Positions 46,404 through 56,719 of a stretch of 64,000 nucleotides of DNA are shown one piece after another. This DNA comes from Diphasiastrum complanatum (Eukaryota > Streptophyta > Lycopodiopsida > Lycopodiales > Lycopodiaceae): contig CM055108.1 of the NCBI GenBank assembly GCA_029204225.1, forward strand, positions 6,860,328 through 6,924,327, in the 5' to 3' direction. The first letter of the stretch is position 1. Each line of letters starts with the position of its first letter. The notes beneath the pieces are model-generated. The model was not told where the DNA came from, made no database searches, and saw only the letters and a list, made by a program, of their open reading frames with translations. A program made the position numbers and the translations under genes.

Positions 46404-46808
46404 ATTTTTTATGATAAAACTTAAAAACTATTTCTGAAAATCTATAGCACTTTGTAAGTTAGTTCCATCAATATCTCTATCTATCACTATACTCATATAG
46501 AAGTTACCTTTAAGTGCTCCTCGTAATGCTGCAAGATAACCCTTCTTAGGACCATAATCAGGAATAATAGGATATCCATGACTATCCATTTGATAAGAAT
46601 TAATGTCAATAATAGGATCTTCAATAAACTCTTATTGAATGGTACATACTTCACTCTCAACAAGACCAGAGACAGTGGTAACATCCACAAACTCCATTTG
46701 AAACATCTTACTAAGAAAATTCATGTATCCTAATATATCAACCAAAAAATGAATGGAATAAATAAATTTAAAATTAGCCACTTTAGATTTCCTGCCATCC
46801 TTCACAAC
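46404..46808 (-). pseudogene. hAT-1 transposase, remnant between N and C parts
   Basis: Minus frames with a few stops (for example after EVCTIQ near 46635) carry LVDILGYMNFLSKMFQ-like sequence and a short linker into the C-terminal frame. Far too short for the missing 300 or more residues that hold the catalytic acidic residues. Confidence 0.6.
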
Positions 46809-47183
46809 CTAGTCAGAAATCTTATGTGATTCAGACTTTGCATGATTTTTAATAGCACTAAGTTTGATATTTATAGAACCATTTCTACCATATTCTGTAC
46901 GATTATTAGGATCTTTTTCACACCATGTACAGAAAACATGACCAATGGTTTTATCGAATCTAACCCATGGAAATGTGTCCTTCCAACTAGGACACCAAGC
47001 TTTGATAGCTTTTTTTATTTGATCAACTTCCTCTATGGATTTTCCATCTAAATTAATATCAGTTAAATCAATAGGATCATCAGTAGAACTACCTACTGCA
47101 CTTGGAACTTTATTAGACGTATCAGGAACATTAACTTTTTCAAAGCCAGGAATACTGAAAAGAGTCTTTTGACGTTTAGACAT
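46809..47183 (-). pseudogene. hAT-1 transposase, N-terminal zinc-finger part
   Basis: A 124-codon frame starting MSKRQKTLFSIPGF. Residues about 70-122 (WCPSWKDTFPWVRF ... FCTWCEK ... HAKSESH) form the TTF/BED-type zinc finger that precedes ZNF862-like hAT transposases and binds transposon ends. It ends at a TAG at 46808; homology continues beyond, so a stop or intron boundary interrupts it. A start codon at 47183 fits the family's usual N terminus. Confidence 0.85.
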
Positions 47184-47654
47184 GATCTACGAAGCGATAA
47201 AACAAAATATTATAGACCTAAAGGGATATACTTTAAAACAGAAGATTTTTGACTAAAAATAGATAAGTAGATTGTAGAATGAAACTACAGTTAATGAACT
47301 TCGATTTGAAATAAATAAAATTGTAGCATAACAAGAAACTAAGTAGTGAGAAACTTCAACAATGTGAGGGTAATATCTGGAGCAAAACTAGCACAATTAC
47401 TCACTACATGAAAAACAGATTACATGGTAAAAGTTCCTAAAACCAACATAGATCATATTAGTCATTAGACATAAATTTTCATAGATATCAATAATTTTTC
47501 TTACAACTGAAGATGACTTACAAGTTATAGCATCTGCTGAATGCTTGCATTGCTTCATAACCACACAACAACAAGAGTGACTGCTTCATAACCACAAAAC
47601 ACCAAACATGATTTAGACTCCACTGTCCAGAGAGCTCAAAGAGCACCAAAACTT

Positions 47655-47703
<49 letters not shown>

Positions 47704-48688
47704 TTCTTTCCTGGGGGGTTGCCTCCTGCACCAAGTTCTAATTTGTAAAATGTTTAAGACTAAGAAAAAGCTTAGAGACTGCAGGAATTTATACTTTACA
47801 ATGCATGAAAAAACTCTGATTTCAAAATTTAGAGAGTGTCATTTCAGCCTCCAAAGAAAAGCAAGGTGTCTTATTTATTGATGCCCATTACTGAATCTTG
47901 AATCCTAATGCACTAATAGGGAGACTAGAGGTCACTGGACTCTGGAGCACACAGTGCACACGCAAGCTGTAGCCAACACAAGCCTTAGTACTAGTTAGTA
48001 GCAATTTGTAAAGTATTGACTAGTCACTAACAACTTACAAGTATTGGATGAACTGTGAACATGTTCACATATCATAGACTATAGTGCTGGAAATTCAAAC
48101 TTCAGTATCTAGAAGATTCAAGAAACATTCAAGAACTTAGAAATCTCAGAAATTTGAAACAAAGCTTCTGCTATTGAGAGACAATGAGAGAGCTTTCAGC
48201 ACTGAATTAGCAGTAAGCATTCACGATTCCACACTGTAGTGACTGCACAGTGCATTTCCATAAGGAGTGCTCCAGAGTCCACTGGTACTTACTACTAGCG
48301 CAGCCAGAATTCGCTGAAAAATGAGAGCTGAAAACCAAAAGTTCAAACTTCTAAATTCAAGAATCTGAAAACAGAAGATTCTAGAAACTTAGGAGTCAGA
48401 ATAATAGAAACTTAGGAGTCAGGACTCAGAAGATTTGAGAGGGAGGCTAGCAATTGGAGGCTGGCCGCTGGAGCTCTTTGAGACTCTGAATCGCGATGGA
48501 GAGAGAGGAAGAGTGTGCGCCCTGCAGCAGCGTGCTCACTACTCAGCTGAATCCTTCTGAATCTTCTGATTCGCGATGGATAGGAGGTCACAGACTTCGA
48601 TCGAGAGACAGACAACCCGCAAAACTTCAAGCCACAGAAGTTCTGATTCGAGAGAGAGATGAATCGCGAAGAATCACGGACAGACTGA

Positions 48689-48728
<40 letters not shown>

Positions 48729-49440
48729 GCGCACGAACCTAGAGAGCGAAGGCCAAGAGAGTACTCAGTAAACCACTGTAGAGAAAATTCGCACGGGGGG
48801 GGAACAAGTGGCAGGGCGGGCATTGATTGGCCATTGCCAAGTGGCAAGTGTCGTTGGAAGTGGTGAGAGCTATTTAATGCTCATGACTCATGAGTCATTG
48901 CAATTTGCTAACTTAAAAGTTAAATTTTAATACATAAATTTAATATAATCATAAGCAGGCTGCAGGATTCATGAACATTGAATCAAGATTCATGAAATTA
49001 TGATTCATGAATCACAAGTTACGGGCCATGGGCCATGGGCCATGACTGACTCGCCAATGGCCATGAGTTGGAATTTAGACTCGTGAGTCGCCAGTGGCCA
49101 CTGACTCGCGACTCGAGACTCGTGACCATGCTCATTCGGAGTCATTGCTTCAAATTTCAATGCTCGACAATGCTAAGTCCTGACTCTTGACTCCTAAGGT
49201 GGTCACTGGTAGACTAAAATTAAAAACCTATATATCTTGAAATTGATAGGCTAAAAACTTTTTTTTTTTAAATTTTTAAAATTTTTAAAGCCAAAAACCT
49301 ATGTTAAAAATATGAATAGGCTTTTTACATATAAGTAATTAAACTTGTAGGTTTTGAAAAACTACCCAAAAAAATTTCTTAGGTGAATTTTGTTTTTTGT
49401 AGGCTTTTTAACATGGATTATAGGTTTTTGGCGAGCACTG
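47184..49440 (-). other. hAT-1 long 5' non-coding region with (GA)n tracts
   Basis: About 2.2 kb upstream of the transposase start. It contains (GA)n at about 47658-47698 and 48690-48723, three TCGCGA palindromes (about 48491, 48571, 48664), and a run of GGCCATG and GACTCG(T/C)GA words (49024-49130). It probably holds the promoter and 5' exons. No other protein recognised. Confidence 0.5.
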
Positions 49441-49448
49441 TTTCAAAG
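49441..49448. repeat. hAT-1 target site duplication, right (TTTCAAAG)
   Basis: Identical to 44716-44723. Confidence 0.92.
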
Positions 49449-49517
49449 TCATAAATTTGCAGTTTTTATTTACATGTTTTTTTGTCTTATTATATCAAAA
49501 CATTATAATGAACAGCA

Positions 49518-50050
49518 TTAAAATGATCTGACAGCAAACACAATGATCATATAGAAATCATTCAATAGCCAAGCGATCAAGCGGAAGGCGCATAGCAGCT
49601 TGAGTTTCATGACGGAGAGCGAGGGGAATATGAAAGTAGAGCCTTGGACGAGGGAAGCCCAAGTGAAAAGCTCCGAGGACGTCAAGGGAAGAAATCCAAG
49701 ACCAAGCTGAAGCAGAGGGCGAATGGGTGCAGAAAGAGGAGGGCGATCTTGAGACGACTGAACCAGCGCATGACAAGAACGTTGGTGACGGGCAAGACCT
49801 CCTCTAGGAGAGAAGAAACGACCACAAGCATGGCAAGGAACCCGTTCAGGGGGTTGAGAAGGCAATGCAACAAGGGTCGAAGGAGGTTCACAACCAAGCG
49901 AGGGGGCAACAATGCCATGGGAAGAGGTGGGCGAAGGAGAAACAGAGGGTGTTGAGGCAATCTTCTTATTTCTTTGTGTTCCCTTTGGAAGGTGAATAGC
50001 TTGAGGGAAGGTGCTCGGGCCTCCTCTTGCCTCCTTTTCATAGGCTTTTC
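49518..50050 (-). pseudogene. Minus-strand frame with one C2H2 finger (possible LINE N terminus)
   Basis: Open for about 175 codons on minus with no good start codon. Pro/Ser-rich first half, then CHACGRFFSPRGGLARHQRSCH-type finger (C-x2-C-x12-H-x4-H, about 49767-49832), a form seen at the N terminus of some non-LTR retrotransposon proteins. The following hydrophobic stretch matches nothing I know. G+C is higher than the surroundings. The block 49511-50127 separates the two tandem paralogous segments. Identity uncertain: LINE scrap or host exon. Confidence 0.4.
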
Positions 50051-50127
50051 ATTGTGGCATGTTTTATTGATTTATTGCCTAGTTAGCCACAATCATTATT
50101 TACTATTTCTCTTTGGGTGTTAGTTTT

Positions 50128-50395
50128 TGTTGTTCATATGATTGATTTTTCATGTGGAGCTCATTGTTGCTTACTTTTTTGTTCAATTAACAACCAAAGA
50201 TTTCCTTATAGTTAATTTAGGTCCTTTAAGGGATGAGGGTTGTATCGTTGCCTTTGGCTTTGGAGATCGGAGTACAATGAGAAAGGATAATTGTCATACT
50301 AGGTGGTTTAGAAGACTTAAATATGAGATACTTTGAAAGTTATAATTTTGCATTTTTTATTTACATGTTTTTTGTTTTATTATATCAAAACATTA
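50128..50395 (+). repeat. Paralogue of the hAT-1 target (empty site)
   Basis: Continuous match to 44512-44723 followed directly by 49449-49510: ...GATACTTTGAAAGTTATAA... with a single copy of the target octamer (TTTGAAAG) and no hAT. This confirms both hAT-1 ends. Confidence 0.88.
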
Positions 50396-51000
50396 TATTT
50401 TTAGAAAGTATGTACTTGTTAGTGTAATCTCTTAGCTCCCTTCAAGGCTAGCAAATGTTTTAAGCTTAGCAATAACTACAAGCTAAATAGTGATTAAGGC
50501 TTTTACTAAGTACTAGGCCATAGTGTAGTAATTCTATGTGCACAAAAGACTTTGGTTAATACCTAGAGGCTTCATGATTGAATTCCATGTAGATTGAAAC
50601 ATGTGAAAAGTGCTTCTTTCCATTGAGCAAATGAAAAATATCCTAATCAACTTCAATGGACTGACTTTGCCTTTCATGTGAAAGACAAATCAGCGTTTGG
50701 CAAATGGCATACATCAGTTCTCTCCCAATCAAGGAAGGCAAAAGCTTCCATGGCTCATCGTTTTGTGAATGATTATTAATTATTCTGAGGTGAGACGCAC
50801 TAGTGTCACTGACTGAGCGTGGGTTAAAAGAGTGGTTGTGCAGGCTCTTCTGCCACTTGGGAGCGAAGAACAAAAAATCTTTAAAAACATATCTCTCGCT
50901 CTCTCCCTCTCTCACCATATCTATGATTCATCATGAGAAATACGAAGATACGAGATATGAGATGCACAAAAGGATGGGCTTACTCCGCCTTCCTGCAAAG
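50396..51000. other. Upstream region of the 51143 gene
   Basis: About 600 bp without retroelement motifs. A CT-rich tract (about 50890-50915) lies before the TATA box. The minus frame 50643-50918 shows no motif and is taken as chance. Confidence 0.4.
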
Positions 51001-51010
51001 TATAAATTAA
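51001..51010 (+). promoter_or_regulatory. Likely TATA box
   Basis: TATAAATTAA about 130 bp upstream of the ATG at 51143, in a TATA-like context with a CT-rich tract before it. Confidence 0.5.
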
Positions 51011-51142
51011 ATGAAGCCACTATAAGTTGCTACTTCAAAAAGCGGACCTGCGCAGGCAGAGAGAGACTGTGTAGGTGTGTCTGTATGAAAAAAGACGCAC
51101 CCTTTCAAAAGGCGATAGGAGAGATTAGAAACTTTCAACATC

Positions 51143-51772
51143 ATGCAGCAGCTCGATCGCTATTCTATCAACCCCAACTTCCACTCCAGGCTCGTCACAC
51201 TTGTGGCAGTACTCTTCTATATTGCCTATGTAGCAGTTCCGAATATAGATGCCAGGATTGTCAAGCTCACTTATTACTGGATTGCTGTTGAGACAGATTA
51301 CCCCTCCGGATCGGATGTGTCCATCAAGGAGTGCACCAGTGGCCAAGTGATTGCCAAAGTGTCCAGCCAATATTGGAGTGCAGTGCACATGGAGGGAACT
51401 GGTAAACTGCGTGATGGTAGCTTCATCACCTGTAACGACGACTCCTGTCACTGCTACGGGAAAGCGCCTTACCCTGTGGGAGCCTGGGATAATCCCATCA
51501 AAATCTACTCATCCCTTGCAGCGAACGACATTCCCCCTCACACTCGTGTCTTCGTGAAACAGCTACAGGGAGTAAAGCTGCCCAATAAACAAGTCCATAA
51601 TGGCTGCTTTGAAGTTGATGACCAGAGCTGGAGCTTCGGCTCCAGCCACGTTGATTGGTATGTCTACAGAGAAGGCAACTACAAGATTCTGGACCAAAAC
51701 CTGAATGGACTAGATTCTGTGGACATAGAAGTCGGCTCCAATTGCCAGCTACTAGCCTACGAAGAGATGTAG
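51143..51772 (+). CDS. Predicted secreted protein with 3D-domain-like double-psi beta-barrel
   Basis: A 209-codon uninterrupted frame, the only intact non-transposon gene seen. Residues about 17-37 form a hydrophobic segment (LVTLVAVLFYIAYVAVPNIDA) consistent with a signal peptide or signal anchor. The mature part starts KLTYYWIAVETDYPSG. About residues 134-185 resemble the 3D (Asp-Asp-Asp) domain of MltA/RlpA-type barrels: NDIPPHTRVFVKQL (like IPxGTxVxI), then GCFEVDDQSW and SSHVDWYV (like DxGxxIxGxxIDxY). Six Cys lie after residue 60, fitting an extracellular fold. In bacteria such domains act on cell-wall glycans; here the substrate is unknown. Fold assignment is by eye from motif spacing. 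A barwin/expansin-like barrel is the main alternative. Confidence 0.65.
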   Translation: MQQLDRYSINPNFHSRLVTLVAVLFYIAYVAVPNIDARIVKLTYYWIAVETDYPSGSDVSIKECTSGQVIAKVSSQYWSAVHMEGTGKLRDGSFITCNDDSCHCYGKAPYPVGAWDNPIKIYSSLAANDIPPHTRVFVKQLQGVKLPNKQVHNGCFEVDDQSWSFGSSHVDWYVYREGNYKILDQNLNGLDSVDIEVGSNCQLLAYEEM

Positions 51773-53152
51773 CTCCTGCTGCCTCCCCCAATGCATGTAT
51801 GCAGCTCTGCCAGTCCAAAAGGCAGTTAAGCCTCACTTGCACTTTCAAGGCTTCTAGTCCTACTTCAAACTTTTGCATATAATTTATAAAGAAACCGTAC
51901 AAATTTCTAGAAAAGTACAGCAATATGATAGCTCATGGATTGTATGTATCCTATCGCGCATCCTCATCTATGTAATTTATATATGTTTGAATGTCAAATT
52001 TACAGTGGAAGCCATTCTTTGGTGTCTCCATCCACTTTGATCTTGAATCTCATTTTTTCTCTCTTTTACATGTCCTTGATCACATCAAAAGAGCTTAACA
52101 TGAATGTATAGGAGCTTCAAGAGCCGATCAAAGTAGGTAAATATGTGTGCAAGCTTCAAGGTAGAGTCATTCCATCACATCCTAAAAGAACAATGTCGTG
52201 AAGAACCATAGGTCAAATGATCTAAGGGCAATTTTATATAATAGAGCTATGAAATACTCTTTTAGGATTGGTTGATGTCTTACTCCATGTTTCAAATGAT
52301 GGTGTCACTTTTTTTACCCCTAGTTGGTGGCATCCTATGTCGCATGAATGCATGGGACGTCGTCGAGTGGTAAGTGCCATTAAATTTCTTGATGAATCTA
52401 GCTAAGCTCTCACTTGTGGATGAGTTTAATTGGCATGTTCAACACGCTTCGATTGATCTCCAACATGCGGAAGAGCTTGCCACTTAGCTATAAGAATTGC
52501 GCTAGCTCTAAAGCTCGGTCTAGGACCTGCACAACCTCTTGGTGATTGCAGACACCACATGTCACTCTAAAACTGCAATGGGTGGACTACTTGAGAAAAA
52601 GCACGCATGAATAGAACAACTATCTCTCTTATGAGTGATGGGAGTTGTTGAATGCTATTTGATTTTTGGCTAGGTTGGATTTTGTCGGTTTTATACTATG
52701 ATAGATGGTTATTCCAAATGCACTTAAACTAAAAAAGACCTAGAAAATAAAATAGAAAGCAAAATAGTTTTGATCCGAAATGATCCAAAACCCAAAATTT
52801 TCCTCAAAAAAAAAATAACAAAACAACTTCAAACTCTTCTAATAAAAACAGTAGGAAAATTGATTTTCTTTGAAAAGTTTTCCTAACAAAATTGATCCAT
52901 GAACATTTTATAGCAAGAGATTTTTGTTGATGGTTACAAATGGTATCAATGTATCTAGGAAAACGTTTTCCTAGTTACAAATGGTAGCAATGTATCTAGG
53001 GAACTAAAGGTTTCCCTAGATGAAATTGATCCACATACATTTCATAACTAGGAAATACATTTTCCTAGTTAGAAGGGGCTTATAAGGCATCCAAATTCAT
53101 TTCTAAAAATCGTGTGAAACTAGGGAATTTCACGTTTTTCCTATGTAGGAAA
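51773..53152. other. Non-coding region downstream of the 51143 gene
   Basis: About 1.4 kb, A/T-rich. No canonical AATAAA just after the stop; ATTTATAAAG near 51883 may serve. Two imperfect ~45-bp repeats (GTTACAAATGGTA(T/G)CAATGTATCTAGG) lie near 52932 and 52975. Nothing else recognised. Confidence 0.4.
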
Positions 53153-53298
53153 CAATGCTTGCCAAAAACCTATAATCCATGTTAAAAAGCCTACAAAAAA
53201 CGAAATTCACCTAATAAATTTTTTTGGGTAGGTTTTCAAAACCTACAAGTTTAATTACTTATAGGTAAAAAGCCTATTCATATTTTTAACATAGGTTT
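53153..53298 (+). mobile_element. hAT end fragment (terminal ~145 bp)
   Basis: Starts CAATGCTTGCCAAAAACCT and is close to the reverse complement of 49297-49440, the right end of hAT-1. It breaks off at 53298 in the repeated segment also found at 22990. The internal part and other end are absent. Confidence 0.8.
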
Positions 53299-53483
53299 GC
53301 GGGTTGGTTGTTGGAGGAGCTGTGTGTTGGATTATTCTCCTACTAATCGACTAATTGACATATTAATCTTCATCCAACTTTTATCTACACCTACAGAATT
53401 CATCGTGTTTTTACACAGTCTGCAAAACTACTCGAAAACGACTCACAGTGCTTCAGATTCAACTCATTTTGTTGGACTAAATC
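53299..53483 (+). mobile_element. Copia-A LTR start (53325-53450) and Copia-B scrap
   Basis: Matches 22992-23179 across the same Copia-A LTR / Copia-B junction, so it is part of a segmental duplication. LARD-1 inserted at 53484. Confidence 0.78.
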
Positions 53484-54730
53484 TGTAGCGCAGGCATCCC
53501 AAAGGGAGCCGGGAACCACGACTTAGCTTCCCAGCCTTCAACTCTTGCCATCCAAATCCGCTTGACATACAACCAGCCAACTCGCCAACAACGATCAGAC
53601 TTAACCAACTTGAAGTTCCGAAAACCAACATTGAGATCCAACCTGGCGCCATGCCAGATCAGGGGTCCCGACGTGGGTGACTTCCCTCCAAGCTAGTCGC
53701 CCGACATACATCAAACTTAACCAACTCTTTGCTTCGTTACAAACGAGTAACATCCATTCCAAGTAAGCGATCTGACTTACATCAGACTTAACCAACTGAA
53801 AGCTTCGTCACGAGTGCTGGAAGCCAACCTGGCGCCACGCCAGACTGGACAGCCATAAACAGGTAACATCCACCCAAGCAAGCCATCCAACTCAGCCAAT
53901 AGGTTAGAGCCCGTTCCCCAAGAGGTTAACCCATTCACGTTCATGCAAGGAACACTCAGAACCACAAGCCGTGACATATATGGAAACAACCAGGTCTTGG
54001 ACCAAATGGTCCCGACAGCATACCGCTGGCGCCACGGACCGAATGGTCCCGACGGCATACCGCTGGCGTCCCGGGATACGACCCTCAGCTATGTGCCAAG
54101 TTAAAAATTTTGAAAGCGGCCTTACAACTGGCGCTTTTACCGAACACTGAAACCCAGAAGGTAATCAGAGTCAGTTTGAGGAAAATCCCACTTTATTGAT
54201 AAATCTGAGAAGGTTACATTTCAAGTGCGTGACCGACCCTAGTCTCCGGGGCGCTAGCATGCCAAGGCGAGAGCCATGACAACATTCCAGCAAGGGAGGT
54301 TGAGACTTGGTTGGAGCTCGCCCTGAGTCGCAACCCGCACTCCCCTATAGTATTGGTGTGATTCGGCACCCCCCCTCATACCAAGCACTCTACCCAAGCT
54401 GGTAAAGCACGTTTTTCTCTCTCTAGGATTTTCTCTTTCTAGAAAGTCATTTTCTCTCTCTAGATTTTATTGATCCCCAGGCTTCCTTTAATCATGCCTA
54501 GATCGTCTGAGGTGATTGCACATCGATCTGAGCTCTCTGGACTTCGCTAGAACCGATCAAAGATTTTCAGCCATAGGAACTTGGCGCGCCGGCTGGATAC
54601 TGGTCACAGTGGCGCCGGGAGCGGCGCTGGCGCCATTGGCGCCGGGAGCAGCAGGGGCGTTGCTGGCGCCGGGGACATTGTTGGCGCCGACGGCGCCGGA
54701 AGTAAAGCTTGTAAAGGTAGCTTTACAACA
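53484..54730 (-). mobile_element. LARD-1 copy 3, 3' LTR
   Basis: Complete 1,247-bp LTR, TGTAGCGCAGGC to GCTTTACAACA on plus. U3 (about 54583-54700) has at least six GGCGCC palindromes. Followed by the polypurine tract at 54731 (complement TCCACCCCACCTTT). Confidence 0.88.
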
Positions 54731-55398
54731 TCCACCCCACCTTTATAAAATCTGATGTCCTCATCAGATGTCAGATTAAAGTAAAGGTGTCTCCCAAGTA
54801 AAATAACTATACATTTAAGCTACTTGGCACAGTACTCAATTTACTGGCCACTTTTTATTAACATTGAAGCTGGCACACCACAAGTCGGAGGCTCAGCTCT
54901 TTGTACTGAAAAATTACATAACTTGAAAATATATCTTTGTCTGGGAAAAGCGTAGATTTGATATCGCTTTCGTAAAACCCGAGAACCTTATTAACTGGTG
55001 ACAGAGGCCTTTCTTTGAAATGTTCGCCCCTGTCGCTTCTGACTTTCGACTGTGGAACTCCTTTGAGCTCCTGATTTGTCCTTGATGCACTTTGTGTTGA
55101 GCTCCCTGAGCTCCAGATTTGTTCAGTTCCGCATAGGTATCAAGGCTCCCTGAGCCGAAGGATTTATCGTTTGATTGCCCACTTTATGGTCCACTCCGTG
55201 CCTTGTTGCTTCTGCACCTTGATTTCTCTCCTTGTCCAAGCCTGATCTTGATACTTTTCCATCTTGGCTCTTTAAGGTAGGCAAAGATTGAGTACTCCGC
55301 AATGCACCTCTCACTTAGCTTGAAGTAGCTCTTTGAATCAGCCCAAATGTAACCATTGACCTCGTGGAAAGCCAAAGGGTCGCACCAGTTTGATCCGC
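54731..55398 (-). mobile_element. LARD-1 copy 3, internal region, truncated
   Basis: The first ~668 bp of the internal region (matches 1-663 with few differences), cut at 55398 after GATCCGCA, where the block shared with 35476 begins. Primer site and 5' LTR are lost. Confidence 0.85.
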
Positions 55399-56289
55399 AG
55401 TTTCTGGATTCTAGAGCTAGTCAACATATGACCAATCATTGTGAGCATTTTCACTCCTATACACCTTACAGTACAAAAAAATTGTTCATCTTGGCGATGA
55501 TAGTACACACTCTATCGAAGGTGAAGGCACTATAAGATTGATGTTCTAGCATGATCAATTCAAACTACTATCAAATGTTTTGTATGTACCTAAACTCTCT
55601 ACAAATCTGTTATCTGTAAGTAGAATTGTCGATTTAGGTCAAAACTTTTGAGCACTTGATGTCTCTAAAAGGTTTGGGTATGTCACTAAGATTTCTTCAA
55701 AGCTCGGTATTATTTCACTATGTGAATTTGAAATTTAACACTAACATAGTATTGGTTACCTGCTCACTCGAATATTTGTGGATAACCAGGTTCATTTTAC
55801 TCAAAACATAAAAAGCCCAATTAACTCCATTGTTTATACTCTATCCATCTCTGAGGGAATGATAATATTATATACTGCACTAATTCTGCTTATTAACTAA
55901 GCTATGACAATACACAATTCGAAGGCGTCAAGGATAGCCATGATTATGCTTTTTCGACTCAGTCGATAAGACACACAAGGAGATAACGAGCATTTGATTC
56001 ACAATCAAAAGTAGAAACACCAAGAATCATTCACAAGATATACACTGATTAGAAGAACAAAGAGTATATCAAAGATGCACAAATGTACATAAGATTATTG
56101 TAAAACAATCTTCTTATTATTATAAAAGCCCAAAAGATTAATTTAGAATTGAACGATAGTGCTAGGCAAAGGCAGCAAGAGTTTCAATGGTGCGATACTT
56201 CTAATCAGATAGATTGGTACATCTATCTTGACCAATTCTGAAATAAACATCTAATTCTATATATAAACACATTGCAATTACTCTATTAC
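55399..56289 (+). pseudogene. Copia protease scrap and decayed DNA, second copy
   Basis: Direct repeat of 35476-36369, including the DSR protease remnant and later stops. The breakpoint falls inside the protease codon string. Confidence 0.7.
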
Positions 56290-56715
56290 ACGTCAATCTT
56301 TGGGCTGATCATATAGTAAATGGGCATGAAGTCTCGATTGTAGTAATGGTGGTCCTTGGGTCATGAACTGCCGCAGATAGATCAGAGTAAGAATTTGACT
56401 ATCATAATACTCAAATTCTTGTTGTTGTTGCCCTTTTTTTTTTTTCTAAAATGGCATGTTCTATACCCTATAAGAAGAAAGCCATACAATATGATGTTGC
56501 TAGTATTTTCTCACAACATAGTTTTTGTATTCATGCTTTTCCAAAAAACATTATTACTAATTGAGATCCTAAGTTTACTAGTAACTTTTGGACTTCTTTA
56601 TTTCAATCTTTGTACTAAACCATTATTTAGTATTTCATATCATTATGAAACCAACGATCAAATATAACGTGCGAATCAAGTTCTAGAGAAATGTTGCATC
56701 ACCATATTTGGCAAT
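56290..56715 (+). pseudogene. Ty3/gypsy integrase core, decayed (copy 2)
   Basis: As at 36370-36784 but retaining a TSNFWTSLFQSL piece after the RDPKFT-like segment, here with a stop (TGA) in place of Arg. A frameshifted 103-codon frame (56356-56667) covers it in the wrong phase. Confidence 0.7.
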
Positions 56716-56719
56716 GTAC

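Larger units (their letters stand above)
44724..49440 (-). mobile_element. hAT-1 DNA transposon, complete ends
   Basis: 4,717 bp with imperfect terminal inverted repeats, CAGCGCTTGCGGAAAAC (left) and CAGTGCTCGCCAAAAAC (right, read inward). It is bounded by TTTCAAAG duplications. Subterminal words AAAAGCCTA and AGGCTTTTT recur at both ends, as hAT transposase sites often do. The transposase runs on minus (45885-47183). The paralogue at 50128-50395 lacks the insertion. Confidence 0.93.

Noticed and set aside
49644-50041. Two further long frames (103 codons plus, 119 codons minus) over the C2H2 ORF
   Set aside because: Arg-rich or Leu-rich translations typical of alternative phases of G+C-rich DNA; the phase with the zinc finger is preferred.
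50643-50918. 91-codon minus ORF upstream of the host-type gene
   Set aside because: No motif, overlaps the CT-rich promoter-like tract, and has no repeat partner to test conservation.
51143-51772. Thaumatin/PR-5 assignment for the 209-codon protein
   Set aside because: Length and Cys content look superficially similar, but the thaumatin signature and the 16-Cys pattern are absent.
51125-51923. Minus-strand and second-phase frames across the 51143 gene
   Set aside because: Shadows of the 209-codon frame, with no motifs.
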